Source: an uncultured Pelagibacteraceae bacterium
Lineage (GTDB): Bacteria > Pseudomonadota > Alphaproteobacteria > Pelagibacterales > AG-422-B15
Direction of reading: 5' to 3'
Length of the DNA: 64,000 nucleotides
Assembly: GCA_902570675.1 (NCBI GenBank)
Contig: CACFYZ010000002.1
Location: 1 to 64,000 of the forward strand
The notes under the pieces were generated by a model that was not told where the DNA came from, searched no databases, and saw only the letters and a list, made by a program, of their open reading frames with translations. Positions 10,518 to 20,163 of the stretch are shown piece after piece (within the stretch, counting starts at the first letter, position 1; every line of letters starts with the position of its first letter). The position numbers were made by a program, and so were the translations under genes.

Positions 10518-10538
10518 AATTTTACTATAATGTATTTA

Positions 10539-11687
10539 TTAACCAATAAATAAATTTTTATCAATCCAGCAATTAATATTGTTAATATCATTAATATTTG
10601 GATTTGCTATATTGCTATTTTTATTAAATGTTTTATCAAGATTTATACGATTTAAAGAAATAATATCGGTAAATTTTATTGAACCATTCAGAAATTTATT
10701 TACCAATAATTCATTGATATAATTAAAAGTATTTGGAAACAGCCCCCCTTCGTTCATTACCTCATATCCCAACTTTATGGCTGGAAACCGTTTATTATCT
10801 ATATCATAAAATTCTAAGTTCTTGATTTTCTTTAAATCAAGAACTTTATTAACTTTTGAGTATGTTTCAAATTCAAAAAAAAGTGATGCTATTGGTATTT
10901 GCATACTTGGTTGACTTAGAAGTGCAGTGGTAGATCCATTATTGTAATTGATCATTGCATGAACAATAGCTTGTGGATGTATTATTGCATTAACTTTTTC
11001 TGGCGATAAATCAAAAAAAGATGTTGCCTCAATCAATTCAAGTGCTTTATTCATCATTGTTGCAGAATCAATAGATATTTTTTTTCCCATTTTCCATACT
11101 GGGTGCTTTAAAGCATCTTTAATTGTTATGTCTTTAAATTTACTTAGTTTTAATGACCTAAACGGTCCACCGGTTGCTGTAATTGTTACTGAGTTGAAAG
11201 TGTAATTATTATATTTTGATAAATGATAAATAGCATTGTGCTCTGAATCTAAAGGTATAATTTCAGTATTATATTTATTGGCTAAATTAAATAAATTTTT
11301 TCCTAATGAAATTATACATTCCTTGTTTGCTATACCAATTTTCTTACCCAAGCATACAATTTGTAAGAGTAGGTTCATACCCTCTAGTCCTGAAATTGCA
11401 AAAATAATAAAATCAGTCTTTGGAGTTATTATTTCTTGAAATTGCTTAATATTATCATAAGCTTTTAAGCGAGATGATATTTTTTCTGATTTATTTTTTA
11501 TTTTTTGTGAATTAAATCCAACTTTTTTTATATTAAACTCTTTTGCAATCTTTATTAATTTTTTAATATTTGAATTGCAAGTAACTCCTTCAATATTAAA
11601 TAATTTTGGATTTTTTTTAACTATTGCTAAAGTTGATTGCCCTATACTCCCTGTAGCACCAAATATTACTAAATTTATCTTTTTCAT
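10539..11687 (-). CDS. dxr: 1-deoxy-D-xylulose 5-phosphate reductoisomerase
   Basis: IFGATGSIGQSTLAIV, ANKECIISLG, PLDSEHNAI, TATGGPFR, HPVWKMGKKISIDSATMMNKALELIEA. Confidence 0.96.
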   Translation of the reverse strand: MKKINLVIFGATGSIGQSTLAIVKKNPKLFNIEGVTCNSNIKKLIKIAKEFNIKKVGFNSQKIKNKSEKISSRLKAYDNIKQFQEIITPKTDFIIFAISGLEGMNLLLQIVCLGKKIGIANKECIISLGKNLFNLANKYNTEIIPLDSEHNAIYHLSKYNNYTFNSVTITATGGPFRSLKLSKFKDITIKDALKHPVWKMGKKISIDSATMMNKALELIEATSFFDLSPEKVNAIIHPQAIVHAMINYNNGSTTALLSQPSMQIPIASLFFEFETYSKVNKVLDLKKIKNLEFYDIDNKRFPAIKLGYEVMNEGGLFPNTFNYINELLVNKFLNGSIKFTDIISLNRINLDKTFNKNSNIANPNINDINNINCWIDKNLFIG

Positions 11688-12334
11688 ATGGAAGAAATAA
11701 TTTGGAAAATATTAAATACAAAAAAAACACCAATAAAAGAGTCCATTCTATCTAAAAGCCCCCCATGTCCAGGCATTATATTCCCACTATCTTTTACATC
11801 AGCAATTCTTTTGACCAAGGAAGCAATCATGTCTCCAAAAAAGGCAGAAAAAATAATAACTATAACAAAAAAAATCGAGGTTTCCGATAAGTAAGGTATG
11901 TAAGTCTCAGCAATTTTTACAACAAAGAGTGTTATAACTATACCACTGATGAGTCCACTTATTGTTTTACCTGAACTTACTTTTGGGAATAATTTTCTCC
12001 CTCCAATAATTTTACCTCCTAAATATGAAAATGTGTCAAACAGCCAAATAATTATAATAATTTTAATAAATAATATTTTAAGTATAGGGGCAGTAATTTG
12101 AAGAATTAAAAAAGAAAAAAAAATAAATATTACGGCAAGTATAAAAATATTAATGACGAATTTATTTGTATTATTTTTCATTTTATCTAATTCAAATAAA
12201 ATAATCGAATTGATAATTAAAAAAACTAATAAGGCTAAATAATTATTTAACAATAATGGAGCAATTATTAAGGGGACGAATACTAAAACAGAAACTATCC
12301 TCTTAAATAATTCTTGATTAAACAGTTCTTTCAC
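11684..12334 (-). CDS. cdsA: phosphatidate cytidylyltransferase
   Basis: FDTFSYLGGKIIGGRKLFPKVSSGKTISGLISG and VKDSGNIMPGHGGLLDRMDS CDP-diglyceride synthetase signature; multi-TM. Confidence 0.92.
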   Translation of the reverse strand: MKELFNQELFKRIVSVLVFVPLIIAPLLLNNYLALLVFLIINSIILFELDKMKNNTNKFVINIFILAVIFIFFSFLILQITAPILKILFIKIIIIIWLFDTFSYLGGKIIGGRKLFPKVSSGKTISGLISGIVITLFVVKIAETYIPYLSETSIFFVIVIIFSAFFGDMIASLVKRIADVKDSGNIMPGHGGLLDRMDSFIGVFFVFNIFQIISSI

Positions 12335-13026
12335 TTGCCTAGCTTTCTAGCTCTTTGAGAATATGCGTGAAGTATATAATTTAGATGTCTTAATTTAAAA
12401 TCTGGCCATAACGTTTTTGTAAAATAAAGTTCTGCATATGCACTTTGCCAAAGCATAAAATTACTAAGTCTTTGTTCTCCACCAGTCCTAATTATTAAAT
12501 CTGGATCATGGGAATTCTTTGTATACAAATAATCACGAATATTTTGTGCTCTTTTTTTGTTTTTTATCATTTTTGTAAATGCATCACTTATTTCTTTTCG
12601 TGATCCATAATTAAACATTAAGTTAATAAATGTACCGCTATTTAACTTTGTACGCTCGGTTACTAAATCAATAATTTTTTTTATTCTTCTCGATAAATTA
12701 TCTTTTGAACCATAATGTCTAATTACAAGATTGTTATCATCTGCTGTATTTGAAAAATTCTCATAAAACTCCTCTATTAAAGAAAAAAGGTTATTAATCT
12801 CGTATGGTGATCTTTTCCAGTTTTCTGTCGAAAATACATAAAAAGAAATTTCCCTAATGTTATAATCAAGTTTACGTAGTGATTTGCAGATTTGAATACA
12901 ATTTTTTATTCCAGTCTCGTGACCTTTTTTTTTACTGACTTTATTTTTCAATGCCCATCTGCCATTGCCATCCATTATTACGGCAACATGATTAATTGAT
13001 TTTTTTTGATTAGATAAGCGACCCAC
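12331..13026 (-). CDS. uppS: undecaprenyl diphosphate synthase
   Basis: HVAVIMDGNGRWA, STENWKRSP, DLIIRTGGEQRLSNFMLWQSAYAELYF. Confidence 0.96.
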   Translation of the reverse strand: MGRLSNQKKSINHVAVIMDGNGRWALKNKVSKKKGHETGIKNCIQICKSLRKLDYNIREISFYVFSTENWKRSPYEINNLFSLIEEFYENFSNTADDNNLVIRHYGSKDNLSRRIKKIIDLVTERTKLNSGTFINLMFNYGSRKEISDAFTKMIKNKKRAQNIRDYLYTKNSHDPDLIIRTGGEQRLSNFMLWQSAYAELYFTKTLWPDFKLRHLNYILHAYSQRARKLGK

Positions 13027-13032
13027 AATAAG

Positions 13033-13590
13033 TCAAATCTTTTTTAAATCTTCTTCTTTTGACTTTAATATATCATCAATACTATTTATTTGCGAAGTAG
13101 TTATAGACTCAATGTTATCTTGGAATTTTTTAGAGTCATCTTGACCTATTTCTTTATCTTTTTCCAATTTTTTAACTTTTTCAATTCCATCGCGCCTAAT
13201 ATTTCTTATTGCGATTTTTGTATTTTCTGAAATCTTCCCAGCCATTTTTAAGAACTCGACTCTTCTTTCCTCAGTAAGTTGAGGCAATGGTAGTCTTATT
13301 AAATTACCCTCAACCAATGGATTTATTCCTAAATCAGATTCTCTTATAGCTTTATCAACTAAAGTCACGTTTGCTTGATCCCACACATCAATATTTATTG
13401 TTCGAGCATCTGGTGTTGTTATATTTCCTATTTGGTTAATACTCATTTTTTGCCCATACGTTTCTACTTTTATTGAGTCAAGCATGCTTGGAGAAGCTCT
13501 GCCAGCTCTGATACCTGCCATTTCACTCCTTGCGGATTGAACAGATGATATCATTCTCACCTCTAAGTCATTTTTTATCTCTTCAAACAT
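13033..13590 (-). CDS. frr: ribosome recycling factor
   Basis: RAGRASPSMLDSIKVETYG, LPQLTEERR; frr next to pyrH. Confidence 0.96.
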   Translation of the reverse strand: MFEEIKNDLEVRMISSVQSARSEMAGIRAGRASPSMLDSIKVETYGQKMSINQIGNITTPDARTINIDVWDQANVTLVDKAIRESDLGINPLVEGNLIRLPLPQLTEERRVEFLKMAGKISENTKIAIRNIRRDGIEKVKKLEKDKEIGQDDSKKFQDNIESITTSQINSIDDILKSKEEDLKKI

Positions 13591-14303
13591 TATCTAATCT
13601 CTGAAAATTTTAATTCATTATTATACACTTTTTTTAAGCAATTTTTCTCTAAAATAGAGAAAATTCTAATTGGAATTCTGTTTTCTCTTGCAATACTTAT
13701 TGCTGCACTATCCATTACTGCTAAATTTTTTGATAAGTAAGTAGTATATGAAATTGAAGGGTATTTCTTTGCTTTTCTGAATTTTTTTGGATCTTTATCA
13801 TAAATTCCATCAACTTGGGTGGCCTTATATATATATGAACAATCTAGCTCAGCAGCTCTCAAAGCCGCAGCAGTGTCAGTTGAAAAATATGGATTACCTG
13901 TGCCTGCAGCACAAATAACTATTCTATTTTTCTGCATATGTCTTATTGCTCTTCTGCGGATGTATGTTTCACATACAGATTGTATTGGAAAGGCAGACAT
14001 AACTCTTGTATCAAGGCCTATTTTTTCAAGTGAATTCTGTAATGCTAAACTATTCATTACAGTAGCTAACATGCCCATATAATCAGCATTAGCCCTATCC
14101 ATTCCCTTAGCTGAAGCTGCAAGTCCTCGAAAAATATTTCCGCCACCAATAACTATGCAAATTTCTAAATTTTCTTTTCTTAATGATTGGATGTTTTTAG
14201 ATAGTTTATCAACTGTAGACAGCTCAATACCGTATTTACCTTTACCCATAAGAGACTCTCCGGATAACTTAATAAGTATCCGTTCTTTATTTTTTTTAGC
14301 CAT
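13590..14303 (-). CDS. pyrH: uridylate kinase
   Basis: RILIKLSGESLMG, VIGGGNIFRG, DYMGMLATVMNSLAL, GTGNPYFSTDTAAALRA. Confidence 0.97.
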   Translation of the reverse strand: MAKKNKERILIKLSGESLMGKGKYGIELSTVDKLSKNIQSLRKENLEICIVIGGGNIFRGLAASAKGMDRANADYMGMLATVMNSLALQNSLEKIGLDTRVMSAFPIQSVCETYIRRRAIRHMQKNRIVICAAGTGNPYFSTDTAAALRAAELDCSYIYKATQVDGIYDKDPKKFRKAKKYPSISYTTYLSKNLAVMDSAAISIARENRIPIRIFSILEKNCLKKVYNNELKFSEIR

Positions 14304-14305
14304 GA

Positions 14306-15142
14306 TTATGATCCTATTTCGAATCGAATAAATTTCTTTATAGAAATGTTGACATTTTTCTCTTTAGAAATTTTATCTAGATATTCTGATACGCTTACTG
14401 ATGGATCTATTACAAATTTTTGACCTAGAAGAGTATTTTCGTTAATAAATTTGGATATTTTACCATCCATCATTTTTGCTTGAATATCGTCTGATTTCCC
14501 AGAGTCTTTAAGTTGTTGTTTAATGATCTCTTTTTCAGACTCGATCAGATTAAGATCAAAATCATTCTTTGAAATTGACACTGGGTTTAAGGCAGCGATA
14601 TGCATACACATATTTTTACCTACTTCATTTGCATTTTCCAATTCCGTATCTAAATCTACCAAAACACCAATCTTACCTAATCCTTCACCAGCACTATTAT
14701 GAATATAACTAAATACATTTCCTTCAATACACTCATAACGTTTAAAAACTATATTTTCACCAATTTTAGCTACAGCTTCATTTATTAAATCTGTAGATTG
14801 TTTACTCATTTCGTCTTTATCAGAGAAGTTGGATAATGTTATATCTAAGATTGATCTTACCAAATTTTGAAATTCAGCATTTCTTGAAACAAAATCAGTT
14901 TCCGAATTTATTTCAATAATTGCCGCTTTATTGTCTGTACACTTTATCCCAATTAAACCTTCATTTGCATCTCTAGAAGATTTCTTTTCAGCTTTTGCAA
15001 TACCTTTTTCTCTCAATAACTTAAAGGCTAAATCTAAATCACCATTCGACTCAGATAGAGCTGTTTTGCATTCCATCATTCCAGCGCCAGAGATTTTTCT
15101 TAGTTCTTGGACTTCCTTAGCACTAACTGCCATTTTGTTCAT
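14306..15142 (-). CDS. tsf: elongation factor Ts (MAVSAKEV at 15133 is an alternative start)
   Basis: VQELRKISGAGMMECKTALSESNGDLDLAFKLLREKG, INSETDFVSRN. Confidence 0.96.
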   Translation of the reverse strand: MNKMAVSAKEVQELRKISGAGMMECKTALSESNGDLDLAFKLLREKGIAKAEKKSSRDANEGLIGIKCTDNKAAIIEINSETDFVSRNAEFQNLVRSILDITLSNFSDKDEMSKQSTDLINEAVAKIGENIVFKRYECIEGNVFSYIHNSAGEGLGKIGVLVDLDTELENANEVGKNMCMHIAALNPVSISKNDFDLNLIESEKEIIKQQLKDSGKSDDIQAKMMDGKISKFINENTLLGQKFVIDPSVSVSEYLDKISKEKNVNISIKKFIRFEIGS

Positions 15143-15917
15143 TTACATTGTTTGAATTTACATTCATTTCAGAACTCACATTCTCTTCACGTATTTCAGG
15201 TTGATCTAATTTTTTGCTTTCTTGAAAACTAATTTCATTATTTGAAGAATTAATTGTTTCTCTGATCAAATTGCAATAAAGATCTATAGATCTACGCGAG
15301 TCATCATTACCTGGAATTGGGTAGTCAATCAAATCAGGATCACAATTGGTATCCACAATTCCAATAATAGGTATATTCAAATGATTTGCTTCAGAGACAG
15401 CAATGTGTTCTAGTTTAGTATCAATGATGAACAACAAGTCTGGTGATTTTTTCATTTCACTAATACCGCTTAGTGATTTTACTAATTTTTCGTGTTGATT
15501 AGATATCTTTAATATTTCTTTTTTGGTAAATTCATTATTTGGATTTGATTTAAGTGTCTCTAACTCTTTCATTTTCTTTATCGATTTTGTAATTGTCGAC
15601 CAGTTTGTTAACATTCCTCCTAGCCATCTATGATTTACAAAATACTGATTAGTATCTTTTGCTAAATCTGCAATTTTAGATGCTGCTTGTTTTTTTGTTG
15701 CAACAAAGAGAACCTTGCCACCTTTAGAAACAACACCATCTATTACTGCAAGGGCTTCTTGCATCATTTGAACAGTTTGATTTAAATTAATTATATGAAC
15801 ATTTTCTCTTGTGCTATGTATATATTTTAACATTTTAGGATTCCATCTTTGTGATTTGTGTCCAAAGTGAACTCCCGCATCAACGAGATCTTTAAGAATT
15901 ACATTAGGTATACTCAT
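15123..15917 (-). CDS. rpsB: 30S ribosomal protein S2
   Basis: LVDAGVHFGHKSQRWNPKMLKYI, VNHRWLGGMLTNWSTI, IPGNDDSRRSI. Confidence 0.97.
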   Translation of the reverse strand: MSIPNVILKDLVDAGVHFGHKSQRWNPKMLKYIHSTRENVHIINLNQTVQMMQEALAVIDGVVSKGGKVLFVATKKQAASKIADLAKDTNQYFVNHRWLGGMLTNWSTITKSIKKMKELETLKSNPNNEFTKKEILKISNQHEKLVKSLSGISEMKKSPDLLFIIDTKLEHIAVSEANHLNIPIIGIVDTNCDPDLIDYPIPGNDDSRRSIDLYCNLIRETINSSNNEISFQESKKLDQPEIREENVSSEMNVNSNNVNEQNGS

Positions 15918-15991
15918 TATATTTTCTCCGGTTATTCATCCACAGCAATTTGACCTTTATCAAGGACCGGACAGCAAACGCTATCGCTGTG
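15918..15991 (-). promoter_or_regulatory. candidate structured rpsB 5' leader
   Basis: Complementary elements on the transcript strand: CACAGC(15991-15986)/GCTGTG(15946-15941), and TCCGGT(15971-15966)/ACCGGA(15932-15927), the latter overlapping the GGAG Shine-Dalgarno. Structure paired by hand only. Confidence 0.4.
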
Positions 15992-16045
15992 TGATTAATT
16001 ATGGAAGTGATTTACACGAAACCAATTATCAATTCAACAAGTAAA

Positions 16046-19000
16046 TTAAATGAGGTCAATCTTTTTAACACCATTAAGATTTTTCATCTTACTGATCATT
16101 TCTGAACTTATTTCGAACTGGCCAGGGATCTTAAGTAATTGATTATTAATGATTATTTGAACATTGCTCTTGCCCCTAATCCATTTTAATTTTGATAGCT
16201 CATCTTTTGAAAAATTACCATCTGTGTAAATACTGACTGTTTGTTGGGCTGAAGTAACCTGTTTTACATCTGCAGCAAAATTTTTTGTATCTATTTTTTC
16301 TAGATCATCAAATTTGAATACTTTTTTGAGTTCACCTCTGAGAGTCCCATTTTGTGTACTAAAGTCTACACCTACAATAAACGACTCTCCTTCATTTAGT
16401 ATGTCACGATACTTTCTTAAATTACTTTCAAATATAATTAATTCATAGATTGATGTGAGATCTGAAAAATTAAGAAAAGCATAACTATTACCTCTCGCTG
16501 ACCTTTTTTCTTTCTTTGTTAATAGCGTGCCACTTAATAAAATATCTTTTTGATCATGATATTTACTATTACTTTTTATGTCTGAAAATGATTTGATAAA
16601 TAATTTATCAAAATTAGCTTTATATTGTTCTAGCGGATGACCAGATAAATAAAACCCTAACATTTCATATTCTTTCATAAGTTTATAACCTGTATCCCAC
16701 TCACTTTCAGAAGTTAATTGTATTACTGGTAAAGTTTCGCTACCAAACATATCACCTTGATTGGTCGCACTACTCTCCTTAAAAGATTTATGAAATTTTA
16801 CGATATCAGAGGCTTGATTAAATATTACAGATCTGTGAATTTTAAATTGATCAAATGCCCCGGCGCAAGCTAGAGCTTCTAGTGTTTTTTTATTAATAAT
16901 TGAGTTATCGGACCTATTTATAAAATCATTGAAGTCTTTAAAGGGACCATTTTTTTTTCTTTCCCTAACAAGTTCCTTCATGGAATCTATTCCAACGTTT
17001 TTTATTGCCCCTAATGCATATAAAATTGAGCTATTTTTTCTTGCAAAGTATGGATCAGATTGGTTTATATCTGGTGGGCTTAGTAATATATTGAGCCTAC
17101 TTAATTCCTGCTGAAAAATAGATATTTTATCAGTGTTATTAATGTCCAGTGTCATTGAAGCAGCGAAAAATTCAATTGGATAATGTGTTTTTAAATATGC
17201 AGTTTGAAATGCAATCATTGCGTATGCAGCAGCATGGCTTTTATTAAACCCATAATCAGCAAATTTTGACAAAAGATCAAATATTGTAAGCGCTTCATTT
17301 GGCTTGATATTTTTTTGCCCACATCCGTCTACAAACCTTTGTTTTTGAGCATTCATTTCTTTTTGAATTTTTTTACCCATTGCCCTTCTTAACAAATCGG
17401 CTTCTCCGTCAGAATAGCCAGAGAGCTCTCTTGCTACACCCATCACTTGCTCTTGATATATTACAACTCCATATGTCTCTTTAAGTAAATTTTCTAAAAG
17501 AGGGTGAATATAATCTGGCTTTTCTCTCTCATGCTTTCTTTCAATATAAGCAGGTATGTTTGCCATTGGCCCTGGCCGGTATAGAGCAACAATTGCTATT
17601 ATATCTTCAAACTTATCTGGTTTTAATTGCTTGAGAGTTTCTTTCATCCCAGCACTTTCAAGCTGAAAAATTCCAGTAGTCTCGCCTGTGCTTAAAAGTT
17701 CGTATGTTTTTTTGTCCTCGATTTCAATTTTATCAATGTTAAATTGAGGATTACTAATTTGAATAATTTTTATGCATTTATCTATTAGCGTAAGAGTTTT
17801 TAAACCTAAAAAATCAAATTTAACTAACCCAGCATTTTCAACCCACTTCATATCAAATTGTGTTAAATAGATATTACTTTCAGGGTCGCTATAAAGTGGT
17901 ACATCTTGATAAATTTTATCTTTTGATATCACAACTCCCGCGGCATGAATTGACACGTGTCTTTTTAAACCTTCTAATTTTAGAGAAATATCTAACAATT
18001 GTTTTACTTTTTCATCTCTTGCAGCTTCCTCACTCAACTTTGGTTCTTCATCAATATACTTTTGAAGTGTCATTGGCCTTGATGGATCAAAAGGCATAAG
18101 TTTACAAAGATAATCTACTTGGCCATAAGGTATACCTAAGACTCTCCCTACATCCCTTATGACGGCTCTGGCTTGTAGTTTTCCAAAGGTTATAATCTGG
18201 GCAACATTGTGATTGCCATATTTTTTATGAACATATTCTAGAACTTTGTCTCTACCATCTCTACAAAAGTCTATATCGAAATCTGGCAAAGATACCCTCT
18301 CAGGATTCAGAAAGCGTTCAAAAATTAGTCCAAATTTAATTGGATCTAAATCGGTAATTTCTAAACACCAAGCTACAAGTGATCCAGCTCCCGATCCCCT
18401 ACCCGGGCCAACAGGAATATCGTTATTTTTGGCCCATTTAATGAAGTCAGATACTATTAAAAAATAACCCTCATACTTCATGTTCGTAATTATTTTTAAC
18501 TCTTTATCAAGCCTTTGCTGATAATGCTGCGTAATTTTTTTCTGGTCTTCTGTGGTTTGATGCTCTTGTTTAAACTTGAAATCTAATCTTTTTGTTAGTC
18601 CATCGAATGATAGCTTATTTAATAACATTTTTTCTTTGTCTAGATCTTTATCAAAAACCGGGAGTATGGGCATCTTTGTGTTTGGTCTATGAGAACATCT
18701 TTGTGCGATCTCAAGTGTATTATTAATAGCTTCAGGCAAATCAATAAATAACTCAGACATTTCTTCTTGTGATTTAAAATAGTGTTCACTAGATAGTTTA
18801 TTTCTGTCAAGTTGAGATACATATAGTTTTTTTTCTATACACATTAATGCGTCATGTGCCTCATAATATTCAGGTCCTTCAAAGTAAACATCATTTGTTG
18901 CTACTAAAGGTACATGATGATCATTAGCTAAATTTAAAATCGAATTTTCATTTAAGCGATAATTCGACTTACCTAGTCTTTGGATTTCTATATAAAAATT

Positions 19001-19504
19001 ATCTTTAAAGATTTTTTTAAAATCCTTTATAAATAATGATGATTGAGATGTTGTATAAGAGTCATTTGAATGAGCTAAAATAGAATTATTTCCTCCTGAT
19101 AAAACTATAAGTCCATCATTATATTTTTTTAGCTCATCAATACTAAGATATGCATTAACGTTATCAGTCATGTAAGATGTTGACATCAACTTCAACAGAT
19201 TTTCATAACCTTTTTCATTTTTTGAATAAATGTTTAAGAAAAAATATATGTCATTATTTTGTATATTTTCATGTAAATATTCTTTAGGTGTTTTGATTTT
19301 AATATTACAACCTACTATTGGCTGTACTCCAACTTGTGAAATTCTTTCACTGAACTCTAAAGCTCCAAACATATTGTTTGTATCCGAAATTCCAACAGCG
19401 GGCATTTGAAATGATTGACACAATTCAGCAATTCTGCCTATAGGCAAAGCACCCTCTGATAATGAATATTCTGTTTTATTTGTTAAATGGATAAAATTAC
19501 TCAT
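16046..19504 (-). CDS. dnaE: DNA polymerase III subunit alpha
   Basis: PHP domain, GPGRGSGAGSLVAWCLEITDLDPIKFGLIFERFLNPERVSLPDFDIDF. Confidence 0.97.
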   Translation of the reverse strand: MSNFIHLTNKTEYSLSEGALPIGRIAELCQSFQMPAVGISDTNNMFGALEFSERISQVGVQPIVGCNIKIKTPKEYLHENIQNNDIYFFLNIYSKNEKGYENLLKLMSTSYMTDNVNAYLSIDELKKYNDGLIVLSGGNNSILAHSNDSYTTSQSSLFIKDFKKIFKDNFYIEIQRLGKSNYRLNENSILNLANDHHVPLVATNDVYFEGPEYYEAHDALMCIEKKLYVSQLDRNKLSSEHYFKSQEEMSELFIDLPEAINNTLEIAQRCSHRPNTKMPILPVFDKDLDKEKMLLNKLSFDGLTKRLDFKFKQEHQTTEDQKKITQHYQQRLDKELKIITNMKYEGYFLIVSDFIKWAKNNDIPVGPGRGSGAGSLVAWCLEITDLDPIKFGLIFERFLNPERVSLPDFDIDFCRDGRDKVLEYVHKKYGNHNVAQIITFGKLQARAVIRDVGRVLGIPYGQVDYLCKLMPFDPSRPMTLQKYIDEEPKLSEEAARDEKVKQLLDISLKLEGLKRHVSIHAAGVVISKDKIYQDVPLYSDPESNIYLTQFDMKWVENAGLVKFDFLGLKTLTLIDKCIKIIQISNPQFNIDKIEIEDKKTYELLSTGETTGIFQLESAGMKETLKQLKPDKFEDIIAIVALYRPGPMANIPAYIERKHEREKPDYIHPLLENLLKETYGVVIYQEQVMGVARELSGYSDGEADLLRRAMGKKIQKEMNAQKQRFVDGCGQKNIKPNEALTIFDLLSKFADYGFNKSHAAAYAMIAFQTAYLKTHYPIEFFAASMTLDINNTDKISIFQQELSRLNILLSPPDINQSDPYFARKNSSILYALGAIKNVGIDSMKELVRERKKNGPFKDFNDFINRSDNSIINKKTLEALACAGAFDQFKIHRSVIFNQASDIVKFHKSFKESSATNQGDMFGSETLPVIQLTSESEWDTGYKLMKEYEMLGFYLSGHPLEQYKANFDKLFIKSFSDIKSNSKYHDQKDILLSGTLLTKKEKRSARGNSYAFLNFSDLTSIYELIIFESNLRKYRDILNEGESFIVGVDFSTQNGTLRGELKKVFKFDDLEKIDTKNFAADVKQVTSAQQTVSIYTDGNFSKDELSKLKWIRGKSNVQIIINNQLLKIPGQFEISSEMISKMKNLNGVKKIDLI

Positions 19505-20163
19505 TTAGTTAATTCAATTTTTTTTGTTGATTTATCTTTCATTTCATTGTTATGCGTTGCGATAACAAGCGATATCTTTTCAGATTCTACGTAATCTATT
19601 AAGTAATTAAATATCTTCTTTGAATTCTCCTTATCTAAATTGCCAGTTGGTTCGTCTGCTAATATTATCCTAGGCTTATTAATCAGTGCTCTAGCGATCG
19701 CAACCCTTTGTTGTTCTCCACCTGATAAAGTATTTGGATAGTGTAACTCTCTTCCTTTCAAATCTAAGATTTCAAGCATATCTGATGCTTTTTTCTTTGC
19801 GTTAAACAAACTTTCATTATTTAGAATCAACGGAAGTGCGACATTTTCAATGGAATTAAAATGATCTAATAAGTTATAGTTTTGATAGATAAATCCAAAG
19901 TATTTACGTCTTATCTGATTTTTTTCCTCACTCGATATGCCTGTAATCTCTTCACCATTTAAATAGACTCTACCTTTATCAAACTTATCAATAAAACCAA
20001 TAATATTAAGTAAAGTTGTCTTTCCTGAACCTGAGGGTCCAGTAATAATTATAAATTCACCACTGCCAATCGATAAATCAAAATTCTCAAATAAACTTAT
20101 GCAAGTTTTAGCTTGATTATATTTTTTAGAAATTTTTTCTAATGATAAAATTTGATCAGACAT
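19501..20163 (-). CDS. lolD: lipoprotein-releasing system ATP-binding protein
   Basis: Walker A GPSGSGKTTLLN, LSGGEQQRVAIARAL, DEPTGNLD; paired with LolC/E. Confidence 0.93.
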   Translation of the reverse strand: MSDQILSLEKISKKYNQAKTCISLFENFDLSIGSGEFIIITGPSGSGKTTLLNIIGFIDKFDKGRVYLNGEEITGISSEEKNQIRRKYFGFIYQNYNLLDHFNSIENVALPLILNNESLFNAKKKASDMLEILDLKGRELHYPNTLSGGEQQRVAIARALINKPRIILADEPTGNLDKENSKKIFNYLIDYVESEKISLVIATHNNEMKDKSTKKIELTK

